DNA of 64,000 bases from an uncultured bacterium (GTDB lineage: Bacteria > Cyanobacteriota > Vampirovibrionia > Gastranaerophilales > Gastranaerophilaceae): NCBI GenBank assembly GCA_902765215.1, contig CACWZA010000003.1:1-64000 (forward strand), read 5' to 3'. Made by a program: the position numbers and the translations under genes. The notes below the pieces were generated by a model. That model was given only the letters and a program-made list of their open reading frames with translations, was not told the origin of the DNA and did no database searches. Each line of letters begins with the position of its first letter. Within the stretch, counting starts at the first letter, position 1. Positions 51,514 to 59,315 of the stretch are shown here, one piece after another.

Positions 51514-52491
51514 CTATTTGCCTATTTTGTTGTAATCCGTTATAACACTCATTCCAGCCCTTAAATCAGGATTTTTTTCAAGCGGTTTTGCATGAATTTC
51601 AAAAGTTTTCAAATCAAAATCCCCACGAATTTTTGTTGCCCGCCATGTTGCAAAATTTCCCATTGCAGAGATAAAATTAACTTTTACTTTTATCGGTTTT
51701 TTACCTAATGCCGGAACTGTAGCATCAAAAACCGTTCCCATCTTGAATTTTGGCAATAAATCTTCTCGTAAATTAAACACAACCCAATTATCATCTGTAT
51801 CAACGACTGTAATAATCGTATATCCGCTGCCGACAAGTTCGCCTTCTTCAACAGAAATTTCCGTTACCTGTCCTGAAATTGGAGAAATAATTTTATTCTC
51901 ATCTAAGTATGATTGAACTTCAATATTTGAACCTTGAGCTTGTTTTACACCCGCTGAGGCAATAAGTTTATCTTCATATCTTGAACCGTTTTCAAGCATT
52001 TGATAGTTATTTTGTGCAATCAAAACAGCCTGTTTTGCATTGTTGAATTGAGTATAAGCCTCATCTGCTTTTTGGTTTGAAATAACACCTTCTTTGTTTA
52101 AGTTATGTAATCTGTTATATGTTTTTTGTGCAAGTTTCAGGTCCGATTGAGCCTTGTGCAGAGCATTCAATGCCATTGCTTTTTGCTCGTTCCTTGCTCC
52201 GTTTAAAACTTCCAATCGCTTAGATTCTGCAAGCTCTAAAGCCGCATTTGCCTGAACCTTTTTAGCTTCAATATCAGGAGTATCAAGCGTAATCAAAACC
52301 TGCCCCGCCTTAACCGTGTCACCTTCTTTTACATTGATTGTTTTTACCCGACCTGTAATTTTTGAGGATAAATCAACACTTTTTGTATCAACTTCTCCTT
52401 GAATAATCAATTGATGGTTCTTTTTGACAACAACAACTGTTAAACAGGTCATTAAAATTATTCCAATTATAATAAGTGCATATTTTTTCAT
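51514..52491 (-). CDS. HlyD-family periplasmic adaptor
   Basis: A 325-residue membrane-fusion protein: N-terminal anchor (YALIIIGIILMTCLTVVVV), lipoyl half-motif GRVKTINVKEGDTVKAGQVL, a helical hairpin (about residues 75-180), the second lipoyl half ISPISGQVTEISVEEGELVG and a beta-barrel domain. It couples the permeases to the TolC-like channel, and lies 3 bases from both neighbours. Confidence 0.92.
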   Translation of the reverse strand: MKKYALIIIGIILMTCLTVVVVKKNHQLIIQGEVDTKSVDLSSKITGRVKTINVKEGDTVKAGQVLITLDTPDIEAKKVQANAALELAESKRLEVLNGARNEQKAMALNALHKAQSDLKLAQKTYNRLHNLNKEGVISNQKADEAYTQFNNAKQAVLIAQNNYQMLENGSRYEDKLIASAGVKQAQGSNIEVQSYLDENKIISPISGQVTEISVEEGELVGSGYTIITVVDTDDNWVVFNLREDLLPKFKMGTVFDATVPALGKKPIKVKVNFISAMGNFATWRATKIRGDFDLKTFEIHAKPLEKNPDLRAGMSVITDYNKIGK

Positions 52492-52494
52492 ATT

Positions 52495-53877
52495 CTATAA
52501 TTTCTCCTCTGTGGAATTTTTTATATATTCTAAAATTTCATCACTGTGACCAATATTTGATAAGATTTCAGCCAGTTTTAAGTCATAATTATAAAGTGCG
52601 CTTAATCTTTGAATTTTTATCCCCGCAAGAGTTGTTTTAGCATCAATTACGCTTAATGATGTGCCGTAACCCTCTTTAAAAGCTAACATTGCACATCTCA
52701 AAGATTCTTTAGCGCTTTCTATTGATTTATCAGTACTTTCGTATTGCTCTTTAAATTTTTGAAGTTCATTATAGTTTTTTACAACAAGACTTTCAACATC
52801 GTTTTTTGCGGCAATTGTGGCATATTTAACTTCTTGCCTTGTAGCATCTGCAGCTTTTAAGTCGTTATATCTTGAAAATCCGTCGAATAACAATAAATTC
52901 ACCACCGCACCGACTCCGAATCTCGGCAACTGGGTTGCTAAATTGCTTTGAGCAGCAACATCATAAGCAAATAATGACACTGTTGGAGAATAATTTGCAA
53001 CATTTGCCCTGTAATTTGCCTGTGCCAACCTCTTTTGAACCTCAGTTTGTTTAAAATTCGGGTTGTTTTTAATTGCCTCTTGTTTTAATTCTTCAAGAGT
53101 TGGCAACTCTTTATTTGTTATAAAAAGTCCTGAATGCGGTGTTATTGAAACATTTGCCAAATCAATATCATCAGCTTTTATAAGATTTTTTAACCCCTCT
53201 TCAATAATTGATACATCCTTTAGAGAAGTTTCATAATCTTTTTTGGCTTGCCTGTATGCAACTTCAGCGTGTAATCTTTCTGATTTTGGGATTAAGCCCT
53301 CTTTTTCCATTTTCTTGGCATCATCAAGATGTTCTTCTGTGGTATCAAGCACATTTTTTCTAACTTCAACTACATCAAGTGCAAATTTAAGCCCGTAATA
53401 ATTTTGGATTAATTTTGTAGTTAAATCACTTGATAAAGCTTGATATTTCAAATCCGCACCCAATAATTCCGCACGAGCTTTAGAGTTTAGAGCAAGAATT
53501 TTCCCACCAGTGAATATATTCCAAACAGCATTAAATCCAAATACTCCCAGATTTTTGTCTTGAATAGTTAAATTCGGAATAGCAACATTTGAACCATTCA
53601 AATTAATTGAAGACACTTCGGTTTTAATATCATTATCAAAATGAACAAATGTGGCATTCATCCCTATTTTAGGCAAAAACTCACCCATTGCGGAATTCTT
53701 TTTGTATTTTTTTGCCTTAACGTCTTCAATCATAGCCTTAATAGAATTATTGTTGTTAAACATTAGCTCATACGCTGTCGGGAAGTCAATATCGTAAGAT
53801 TCAGCAACTTTATTAGAAGCCAATGCAGTATTTATTGTGAGAAGAGTGATAATCAGGGATAAAAGAATCTTTTTCAT
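52495..53877 (-). CDS. TolC-family outer-membrane channel
   Basis: A 460-residue protein with signal peptide KKILLSLIITLLTINTALA, two OEP repeats with long helices (FKQTEVQKRLAQANYRANVA) and beta-strand pairs that form the outer-membrane barrel. First gene of the four-gene efflux operon TolC-HlyD-permease-permease, which is preceded by a repeat-rich operator-like region. Confidence 0.92.
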   Translation of the reverse strand: MKKILLSLIITLLTINTALASNKVAESYDIDFPTAYELMFNNNNSIKAMIEDVKAKKYKKNSAMGEFLPKIGMNATFVHFDNDIKTEVSSINLNGSNVAIPNLTIQDKNLGVFGFNAVWNIFTGGKILALNSKARAELLGADLKYQALSSDLTTKLIQNYYGLKFALDVVEVRKNVLDTTEEHLDDAKKMEKEGLIPKSERLHAEVAYRQAKKDYETSLKDVSIIEEGLKNLIKADDIDLANVSITPHSGLFITNKELPTLEELKQEAIKNNPNFKQTEVQKRLAQANYRANVANYSPTVSLFAYDVAAQSNLATQLPRFGVGAVVNLLLFDGFSRYNDLKAADATRQEVKYATIAAKNDVESLVVKNYNELQKFKEQYESTDKSIESAKESLRCAMLAFKEGYGTSLSVIDAKTTLAGIKIQRLSALYNYDLKLAEILSNIGHSDEILEYIKNSTEEKL

Positions 53878-53895
53878 AGAAATACCTCAAACTTT

Positions 53896-53933
53896 ATATG
53901 TTGACATAACTACACGTTGACATCATAACATAT
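53896..53933 (-). promoter_or_regulatory. Operator-like repeats upstream of the efflux operon
   Basis: An inverted repeat ATATGTT (53896-53902) / AACATAT (53927-53933) encloses two direct copies of GTTGACAT (53900-53907 and 53916-53923), 19-56 bases before the TolC gene. This arrangement fits a repressor site; no repressor gene is adjacent. Confidence 0.5.
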
Positions 53934-54317
53934 ATAATTTATAATGCAAGATGAGGATAAGGAATTATGAAAAATTTTAAATCTAATCATTATATTGATA
54001 CAACAATATATAATTAATGCTAAAACAATATTTGTTCTAAAATTAGCAGTAATTTTAGCATTATCCGAAACAAATTGCGGTGGCTTATAATTCAATGGAA
54101 CAAGTGCTGTAGATTTCTTTTCATTCTTTCTTAATTTATTCTGAAGTTCAGGTTCTAAACTTGTAAATAATATTTCATAAGAAGTTCCACCGTTAACAGT
54201 AACTTCTCTTGATATATATTTGCTTTCAGTTTTATTAAGCTCCAAACGGAGCGAACGGGTACTTTTTAATCCCTTTGCTTCAGCTACATCTTTTATATTT
54301 ATATATATATTATTCAT
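53910..54317 (-). pseudogene. N-terminal remnant of a Mu-type transposase (MuA-like DNA-binding domain)
   Basis: The first 90 or so residues (NIYINIKDVAEAKGLKSTRS, then KYISREVTVNGGTSYEI and SLEPELQNKLRKNEK) match the N-terminal winged-helix domain of Mu-like transposases, which binds the element ends. After about residue 95 (NAKITANFR) the sequence turns into hydrophobic and Cys-rich translation of AT-rich DNA, and the last codons are the operator-like repeats of the efflux operon. The DDE catalytic domain (about 400 residues expected) is missing. The gene is thus a fragment of a formerly complete transposase. Confidence 0.7.
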
Positions 54318-54406
54318 GGCACAAAAACATTACCTCTGAAGTCAAAGGATTGGAACACCGCTTCCGACCATTGTGTCTGTTTTGAAACAAACTTTAGCAG
54401 TTAACC

Positions 54407-55327
54407 TTATGCACTTACATTAACGGATGAAATATTAGATACTTCCGCCCAAGAAATTGCATTTGCTTTCTTTTGGAAATATGTGTGCAAATCTTCGTAT
54501 TTTATAGTTAATGCGGATTTATATTTATCGCCATACTTATCTTCATAGTGATTAAAATCAACCCAACCAATTTCCTCTTGCCCTCTTATATAATCTTCTT
54601 GAGTTTTATTGCTTTCCTGAATAGTTTGTTCTAATTGTTTCATAAAACTATCAAGTATCCTTTGAAGCTGAATGATGCCCTCTGCATCAATTTCATCACC
54701 CTGATATTCACCAATTAATATCTTTGCAGCTTCATATTTATCTGCTTCATTTTCTGCAAACATTACTTTATTACTGTAATTACTTAAAGAATCAGCATTT
54801 GAACCGTTTATAATTTTACTTGCAATTATTGCACTTTCTTCCGAACCATATATGGGAGTAAGCGTATTTCTGAGTGTATTCATACACGCAAACTTTAGTT
54901 GAGACATACTTGTATAACAAGTTTCATTTAATGCCTTTAATTCTTCAACATCTTTGCATTCTCTTGATTCCAAATATTTATTAAATTCGCTATCTATATC
55001 AACATCTTTTAGTAATCGTCTGTATTCTATGTTCTTATTAATATCATTTGAGGAATGGAGTATTAATCTTGTTTCAAGCCATTCACCAAAATCTTCTTTT
55101 GAATTTGCTTTCAATAGAGGTGAATTAATCATTTTGTTTAAATCATTACAAAAATCATCTTTAATTGATGCTTTTTCTTCATCTGTTAAAATTCTATAAC
55201 TGTCAGTATTAGATGCAATTACATCAACACCGAAATCAATATCAGGATTATCTTGTTTAATTTTATTGGATGTTAATAATAATTCAGTACAATAACTTTG
55301 AAATGACTGGTTGATGCCTAAAACCAT
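54407..55327 (-). CDS. Hypothetical 306-residue protein of the accessory segment
   Basis: Unrecognised. A soluble, acidic, mostly helical protein without signal peptide. The middle has a helical stretch around ESAIIASKIINGSNADSLSN and a Gln/Glu-rich segment (MKQLEQTIQESNKTQEDYI). It is preceded by an AT-rich gap and followed by the transposase remnant. It could be a cargo or effector-like protein; nothing in the sequence decides this. Confidence 0.55.
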   Translation of the reverse strand: MVLGINQSFQSYCTELLLTSNKIKQDNPDIDFGVDVIASNTDSYRILTDEEKASIKDDFCNDLNKMINSPLLKANSKEDFGEWLETRLILHSSNDINKNIEYRRLLKDVDIDSEFNKYLESRECKDVEELKALNETCYTSMSQLKFACMNTLRNTLTPIYGSEESAIIASKIINGSNADSLSNYSNKVMFAENEADKYEAAKILIGEYQGDEIDAEGIIQLQRILDSFMKQLEQTIQESNKTQEDYIRGQEEIGWVDFNHYEDKYGDKYKSALTIKYEDLHTYFQKKANAISWAEVSNISSVNVSA

Positions 55328-55425
55328 ATAATTCTACCCATAGTCTGACTAATAATAAGATATAAGATTTTTATAATTTCATCATCATTTATTTAAATCA
55401 TGTTTTGATTATTTTGTGTAATATA

Positions 55426-55459
55426 AAACCATCGAAGAATTTATTTTCCTCGATGGTTT
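55426..55459 (-). terminator. Terminator-like hairpin after HU
   Basis: A perfect 10-bp stem AAACCATCGA / TCGATGGTTT with a 14-base loop, 33 bases past the HU stop. The U-run is short. Confidence 0.6.
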
Positions 55460-55491
55460 ATGGCTTTACTTTTAAAACTCTACTTATTCAA

Positions 55492-55767
55492 TTACTTTTT
55501 AACCATTTCTTTGAATGCTTTACCGGCAGAAAAAGCAGGAACTTTTTTAGCAGGAATCTTAATAGCTTTGCCTGTTTGTGGATTTCTTCCTGTGCGAGCT
55601 GCTCTTTCTCTTCTTTCAAAAGTACCAAAGCCAACTAATGTAACTTTGTTTCCTTTTTTAACTGATGCTTGAATTGCATCAATTGTAGCTGATAAAACTT
55701 CACCTGTTGCTTTTTTGCTTAATTTAGTCTTTTTAGCAACTTCTGTAATAAGTTCTTCTCTGTTCAT
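55492..55767 (-). CDS. hup: HU-type DNA-binding protein
   Basis: A 91-residue histone-like protein: NREELITEVAKKTKLSKKAT, VTLVGFGTFERRERAARTGR and NPQTGKAIKIPAKKVPAFSA, which is the DNA-bending arm with its Pro. Start ATG 55767 has GGAGGAG upstream; the frame runs 9 codons further without a signal. HU is normally a core gene, but here it lies within the repeat-bounded segment and next to a Mu-type transposase remnant. HU assists Mu transposition in E. coli, so the link is worth noting but may be chance. Confidence 0.93.
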   Translation of the reverse strand: MNREELITEVAKKTKLSKKATGEVLSATIDAIQASVKKGNKVTLVGFGTFERRERAARTGRNPQTGKAIKIPAKKVPAFSAGKAFKEMVKK

Positions 55768-55871
55768 AATCTCCTCCTTAATTAATATCAACACTTTTGG
55801 GAAAGTTTTAAATATTATAATATATATTTAAGCATGTGGCATAATTATTTATTTTTTTAACTAAAAATTTT

Positions 55872-55887
55872 GTACAGGAATTGACAG
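55872..55887. repeat. Inner 16-bp inverted repeat, right
   Basis: GTACAGGAATTGACAG, exact reverse complement of 47863-47878. Confidence 0.65.
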
Positions 55888-55935
55888 CAATTTTTGACAA
55901 AAATCAAAATTCTCAAAGTGGACTTTTAGGTTTTG

Positions 55936-55951
55936 AGTAAAACTAAGTGTT
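55936..55951. repeat. Outer 16-bp inverted repeat, right
   Basis: AGTAAAACTAAGTGTT, exact reverse complement of 47765-47780. Followed by AAATCGCC repeated twice. Confidence 0.65.
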
Positions 55952-56096
55952 AAATCGCCTAAAATCGCCAAAAATCAGAAATAACAATGCAAAACACCCA
56001 CATGGAAAAAAAATACTACTTGGAAAACAGTCCGCAAAAAGAGTGATTTAGTCCATGAATTTAACACTTAGTCTTACTCCTTCCGACCCCTGAAAC

Positions 56097-56157
56097 CCCT
56101 ATAAACACTAAACTTGGAAAAAAAGTAAAACTAGGAAAAAAAGTAAAAACGGTCATT
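56097..56157. repeat. Perfect 61-bp direct repeat, right copy
   Basis: Identical to 48974-49034. It directly abuts the 105-bp repeat at 56163-56267. Confidence 0.9.
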
Positions 56158-56162
56158 AAAAT

Positions 56163-56267
56163 ACAAAAAGGTTATAATAAGGTTCAAATCCAGCATTCTG
56201 AACAAAAAAAAAGATTTTCAACCACCGTTGAAAATCTTTTCTAGTTTAAATGGTTGCGGGAGCTGGA
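56163..56267. repeat. Right copy of the 102-105-bp direct repeat with tRNA-end and terminator
   Basis: Contains the 14-bp hairpin at 56209-56240, which on the minus strand serves as the terminator of the tRNA at 56251-56295. GGTTCAAATCCAGC (56181-56194) and its reverse complement (56262-56275) flank the hairpin, an additional 14-bp inverted repeat of the tRNA T-arm. Confidence 0.8.
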
Positions 56268-56295
56268 TTTGAACCAACGACCTTCGGGTTATGAG
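56251..56295 (-). other. 3' half of an initiator tRNA (tRNA-fMet), integration scar
   Basis: On the minus strand the 45 bases begin with the anticodon loop CTCATAA (anticodon CAU), continue with the 3' side of the anticodon stem CCCGA, the variable region, T-arm GTTGG-TTCAAAT-CCAGC, acceptor strand TCCCGCA and ACCA. Upstream the sequence does not complete the D-arm or the 5' anticodon stem, so the 5' half is absent. A tRNA 3' half starting at the anticodon loop is the usual core of a tyrosine-recombinase attachment site. Confidence 0.8.
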
Positions 56296-56297
56296 TC

Positions 56298-56690
56298 TAT
56301 AAAAGCCCTATTTGCAGGGGTTTTCACTCGTAACCATAATTTATCAGAATTTATCACAAATAATTACACCACATGAGTTTCAGCCAAATTTTTATTCGCA
56401 TTTTTTATCAGAGCTTTTCAGAATTTTCCAGAATTTTTGCAACTTTTTTGCAACCGGGGTAAAGGGGTAAATGAAATTTGTCTGACATAAAATTACAAAC
56501 TTTTTGTGTGGAGTTTCCTCCTTTATATCTGTCCACTCAACGCCACTTTTAAGGGGCGGGGAGGGGACAAAAACATAAATAGCCACCCTCATTCTGAGCC
56601 ACAAAAAAATTCCGTAAATTTTAGGAAAAATATAAATCGCTAACTTTTGCAACAAAAAGCTTACGGGCGATTCTTACACGATATAATTTT
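56298..56690. other. Island edge without a convincing gene, possible recombinase arm sites
   Basis: 393 bases with repeated short strings: AATTTATC twice, CAGAATTT several times and TTTTGCAAC three times. Repeats of this kind beside a tRNA scar fit arm-type binding sites of an integrase or excisionase. A leftward frame at 56392-56655 has no start signal and is not called. Confidence 0.4.
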
Positions 56691-56711
56691 GTGAGAATAA
56701 GGGGATTTGTT

Positions 56712-56900
56712 ATGGAAAGAAAAATTATACGAAATAGAATTAAATGTAAACATTGCGGTGATATAATAGAATCAATAAATGTACACGATTTTAAATTTTG
56801 CTCTTGCGGTAAGGTCGCAATAGATGGCGGTAAATGCTACTTAAAACGAACCGGCAACCCAAACGATTGGGAAGAATTTAGCGAGTTCAATACAGTTTAA
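56712..56900 (+). CDS. Small zinc-ribbon-like protein
   Basis: A 62-residue protein. RIKCKHCGDIIES and FKFCSCGKVAIDGGK give a C-x2-C...C-x-C pattern of a zinc ribbon. Such short proteins (DUF7695-like) are frequent in phages and islands. ATG 56712 with AAGGGG upstream is preferred over an earlier start. Convergent with the ATPase remnant, 5 bases apart. Confidence 0.65.
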   Translation: MERKIIRNRIKCKHCGDIIESINVHDFKFCSCGKVAIDGGKCYLKRTGNPNDWEEFSEFNTV

Positions 56901-56905
56901 AAAAA

Positions 56906-57995
56906 TTAGTTAAAGTTTCTCAAAAACGTTGATATTTCTATTGGAATTTCTGTTTTTTTGAATTCTTGAGCAATGGCTTGATCTGAAAAAGATATTCCAT
57001 ATTCATTTTGTATTTTTTCGCGTAACTTAGATAAGACATCTTTACCGGGAGCGAACAAAAGTTTATTTTCTAAAGTATTCCAATTGTCCTCCGTAATACT
57101 TCTTGCAATCTTATTTGTTGTTGAAATTTCAAGAGAGCAATCATGCTTTTTAATTTGAGTTGATAAGTTATCTATAATATCAGTTTTTAAGTCATCTAAA
57201 ATCTTATTTAAAATATTCTCTAAATCACTTTTTGAAAGATTATATTCATTTGCATTAATTAGTCTTAAAAGTACATCAGTGTTTAATAAATAATTTTCTA
57301 TTTCTTTTGCTTTCCAAATGTGTACATTAATATTCTTTTTCTCTGCTGTCTTAATAAATTCTTGATTATCATCAATAGAATAGTCCCTATCAAATAAACA
57401 ATAAATTTTTATGCTATTGCCACAACTAGCATTTACAAATTCTTCTGCCCATAAAACTTTATTACGGGCACTTTTGCCTTGAGTTTTAAAACAAGGGATA
57501 TCTGCAAATTTTGAATTCTTATATAAAGTTTTATAAAATATTCTTAATATTTTTGCATCATTACCTTCAACAAATATACATTTTTTAGCACTTGCAAACT
57601 TTATCAGTTCAATATTTGCGGATAAACCAATGTCATCAATTATTTTTTGAACTCCTGGTACATTTTTAGCATATCCAGATACTGATTTTGATTTTTCAAC
57701 AATTAAAATATCATTTGGATTGGTATTTACTATAAATTCGAGAGAATGTGTTGCTAATATGATTTGTTTTCCGGTTCCATCTAACAAATAATGCAAACGT
57801 CTTTGCAAATCAGCATGAAGATATACATCAGGTTCATCTATAATTAAGCTTGTTGCATCTTTGTTGCAAATTAAAAACCAAAGTATTTGTAGATTTACCA
57901 GCATTATTTTTCCCCACAAGTAACACATTTTTGTGAAAGGTTATTCTATGCTTTTTAAATCCTCTATAATTTTGTATTTCAATTTGTTTTATCAT
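56906..57995 (-). pseudogene. OLD-like AAA ATPase/TOPRIM nuclease, internally deleted and out of frame
   Basis: From ATG 57995 the first frame reads MIKQIEIQNYRGFKKHRITF and reaches Walker A VGKNNAGKST, then stops 16 codons later. A second frame (57928-56906) contains Walker B SLIIDEPDVYLHADL, ATHSLEF and a TOPRIM domain (KKCIFVEGNDAKIL, LFDRDYS). Only about 17 residues separate Walker A from Walker B instead of the 150-200 expected, and the frame changes between them. A deletion has removed the middle of the ATPase. It follows the methylase by 12 bases and was probably part of the same defence locus. Confidence 0.75.
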
Positions 57996-58007
57996 TGTAA
58001 ATTATAA

Positions 58008-59264
58008 TTATGCTATTGCGTACTCTTGAACAGAATCTGTATAATCCATTATACTCAACATTCTTGAACCCATTCTTTCAATCAAAGGCACTACAAGAGC
58101 ATTGCCCATAACAAAGTATCTAAACTTTTCCGGCATTCCTGTATCAGTCCAACCGTCTTTGAATCCGTTAAGTCTTTCACATTCTGTTGGAGTTAATAAT
58201 CTTAAATGTTGTGATAATTTATCAATAATAACATGTGTACTTCTATTCAAAGAAGATTCGCTTGTAAGCATTGTTCTACTTGGCAAATCCATTCTATCAG
58301 GGAAAGACATAGAACCTTCTGTATAGTAATATATTTCTCCGTTGGGGCGCCTTCTTTCTTCACGCTTAGCACCTTTCAAATATTGCCATTTTTCTGTACT
58401 GCCATTCAAGAAAAATCTCTTATCAACGACACCGTCTTCACAGATTTCGTTTAATGTCTTCGGCGTCTGCATTATTGGTGTTGTTTCCATTGTGTATGCT
58501 TTCCCATTTACACAAACACCTGAATTACTAAACCTTGCAGCAAATTTGTCAGAGAATACATCAAGAGTCTTGTATTTATCCTGTGAAATTGTATAAATTT
58601 CCATATTGTTGATACTTAAATTTGTGTTATCAATTAAGAACTCTCCGGCAAAGAATCCGTTTTTAGTTATGATATTAAACTTATCTTCATTTGCTAAGTG
58701 ATTATAAAAATCAGTTGATTCATTTACCGCAAATATGAATGTTCTACGGCGTCTCTGTGCACAGCCATATTCAGCCGCATTTATAACACGCCATTCTATT
58801 GCGTAACCTAGGTCAGATAAACATCTTAAAATTATTCCAAAATCTCTCCCCCTTTGTTTTGCAGGAGATTTTAATAAGCGATCCACATTTTCAAGCAAAA
58901 TATATTTAGGTCTTTTGGCTTCTACAATATCTCTAATATCCCACCACAGAGCACCTTTTTTGCCCTGAATACCTTTTGCACCTGTTCTTGCAACAGAGTA
59001 ATCCTGACATGGAAAACCACCAACAAGTAAGTCATGCTCAGGTATTTGGTCTTTAACTAATGCTATATCTTCATTTATACAATTATGATTTTTACCAAAA
59101 TTTTTAGCATAGCAATCATATGCATATTGAGATTTTCTTCCCGGTTCCCATTGATTAGCCCAAATTGTTTCAAACAAATCAGAGCTTCTTTCAAGGCCTA
59201 CCCTGAAACCTCCTACACCGGCGAATAATTCAACTACTCTTATTTTCTTCCCACGACTTAACAT
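58008..59264 (-). CDS. C5-cytosine DNA methyltransferase of the Sau3AI-type system
   Basis: A 418-residue enzyme. Motif I VVELFAGVGGFRVGLE, catalytic loop GGFPCQDYS (Cys86), motif VI LLENVDRLL, motif VIII QRRRRTFIFAV, and late RLLTPTECERLNGF with VMGNALVVPLI. It starts 51 bases from the divergently transcribed endonuclease gene. By that partnership it should methylate the C of GATC. Confidence 0.9.
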   Translation of the reverse strand: MLSRGKKIRVVELFAGVGGFRVGLERSSDLFETIWANQWEPGRKSQYAYDCYAKNFGKNHNCINEDIALVKDQIPEHDLLVGGFPCQDYSVARTGAKGIQGKKGALWWDIRDIVEAKRPKYILLENVDRLLKSPAKQRGRDFGIILRCLSDLGYAIEWRVINAAEYGCAQRRRRTFIFAVNESTDFYNHLANEDKFNIITKNGFFAGEFLIDNTNLSINNMEIYTISQDKYKTLDVFSDKFAARFSNSGVCVNGKAYTMETTPIMQTPKTLNEICEDGVVDKRFFLNGSTEKWQYLKGAKREERRRPNGEIYYYTEGSMSFPDRMDLPSRTMLTSESSLNRSTHVIIDKLSQHLRLLTPTECERLNGFKDGWTDTGMPEKFRYFVMGNALVVPLIERMGSRMLSIMDYTDSVQEYAIA

Positions 59265-59315
59265 TCTTGTATTACTCCATTATTATGTTACCATAAAATT
59301 AACGGGGTGGGAACT

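Noticed and set aside
56392-56655. 87-codon leftward frame near the tRNA scar
   Set aside because: No start signal, odd composition and overlap with the repeat strings of the island edge; more likely non-coding.
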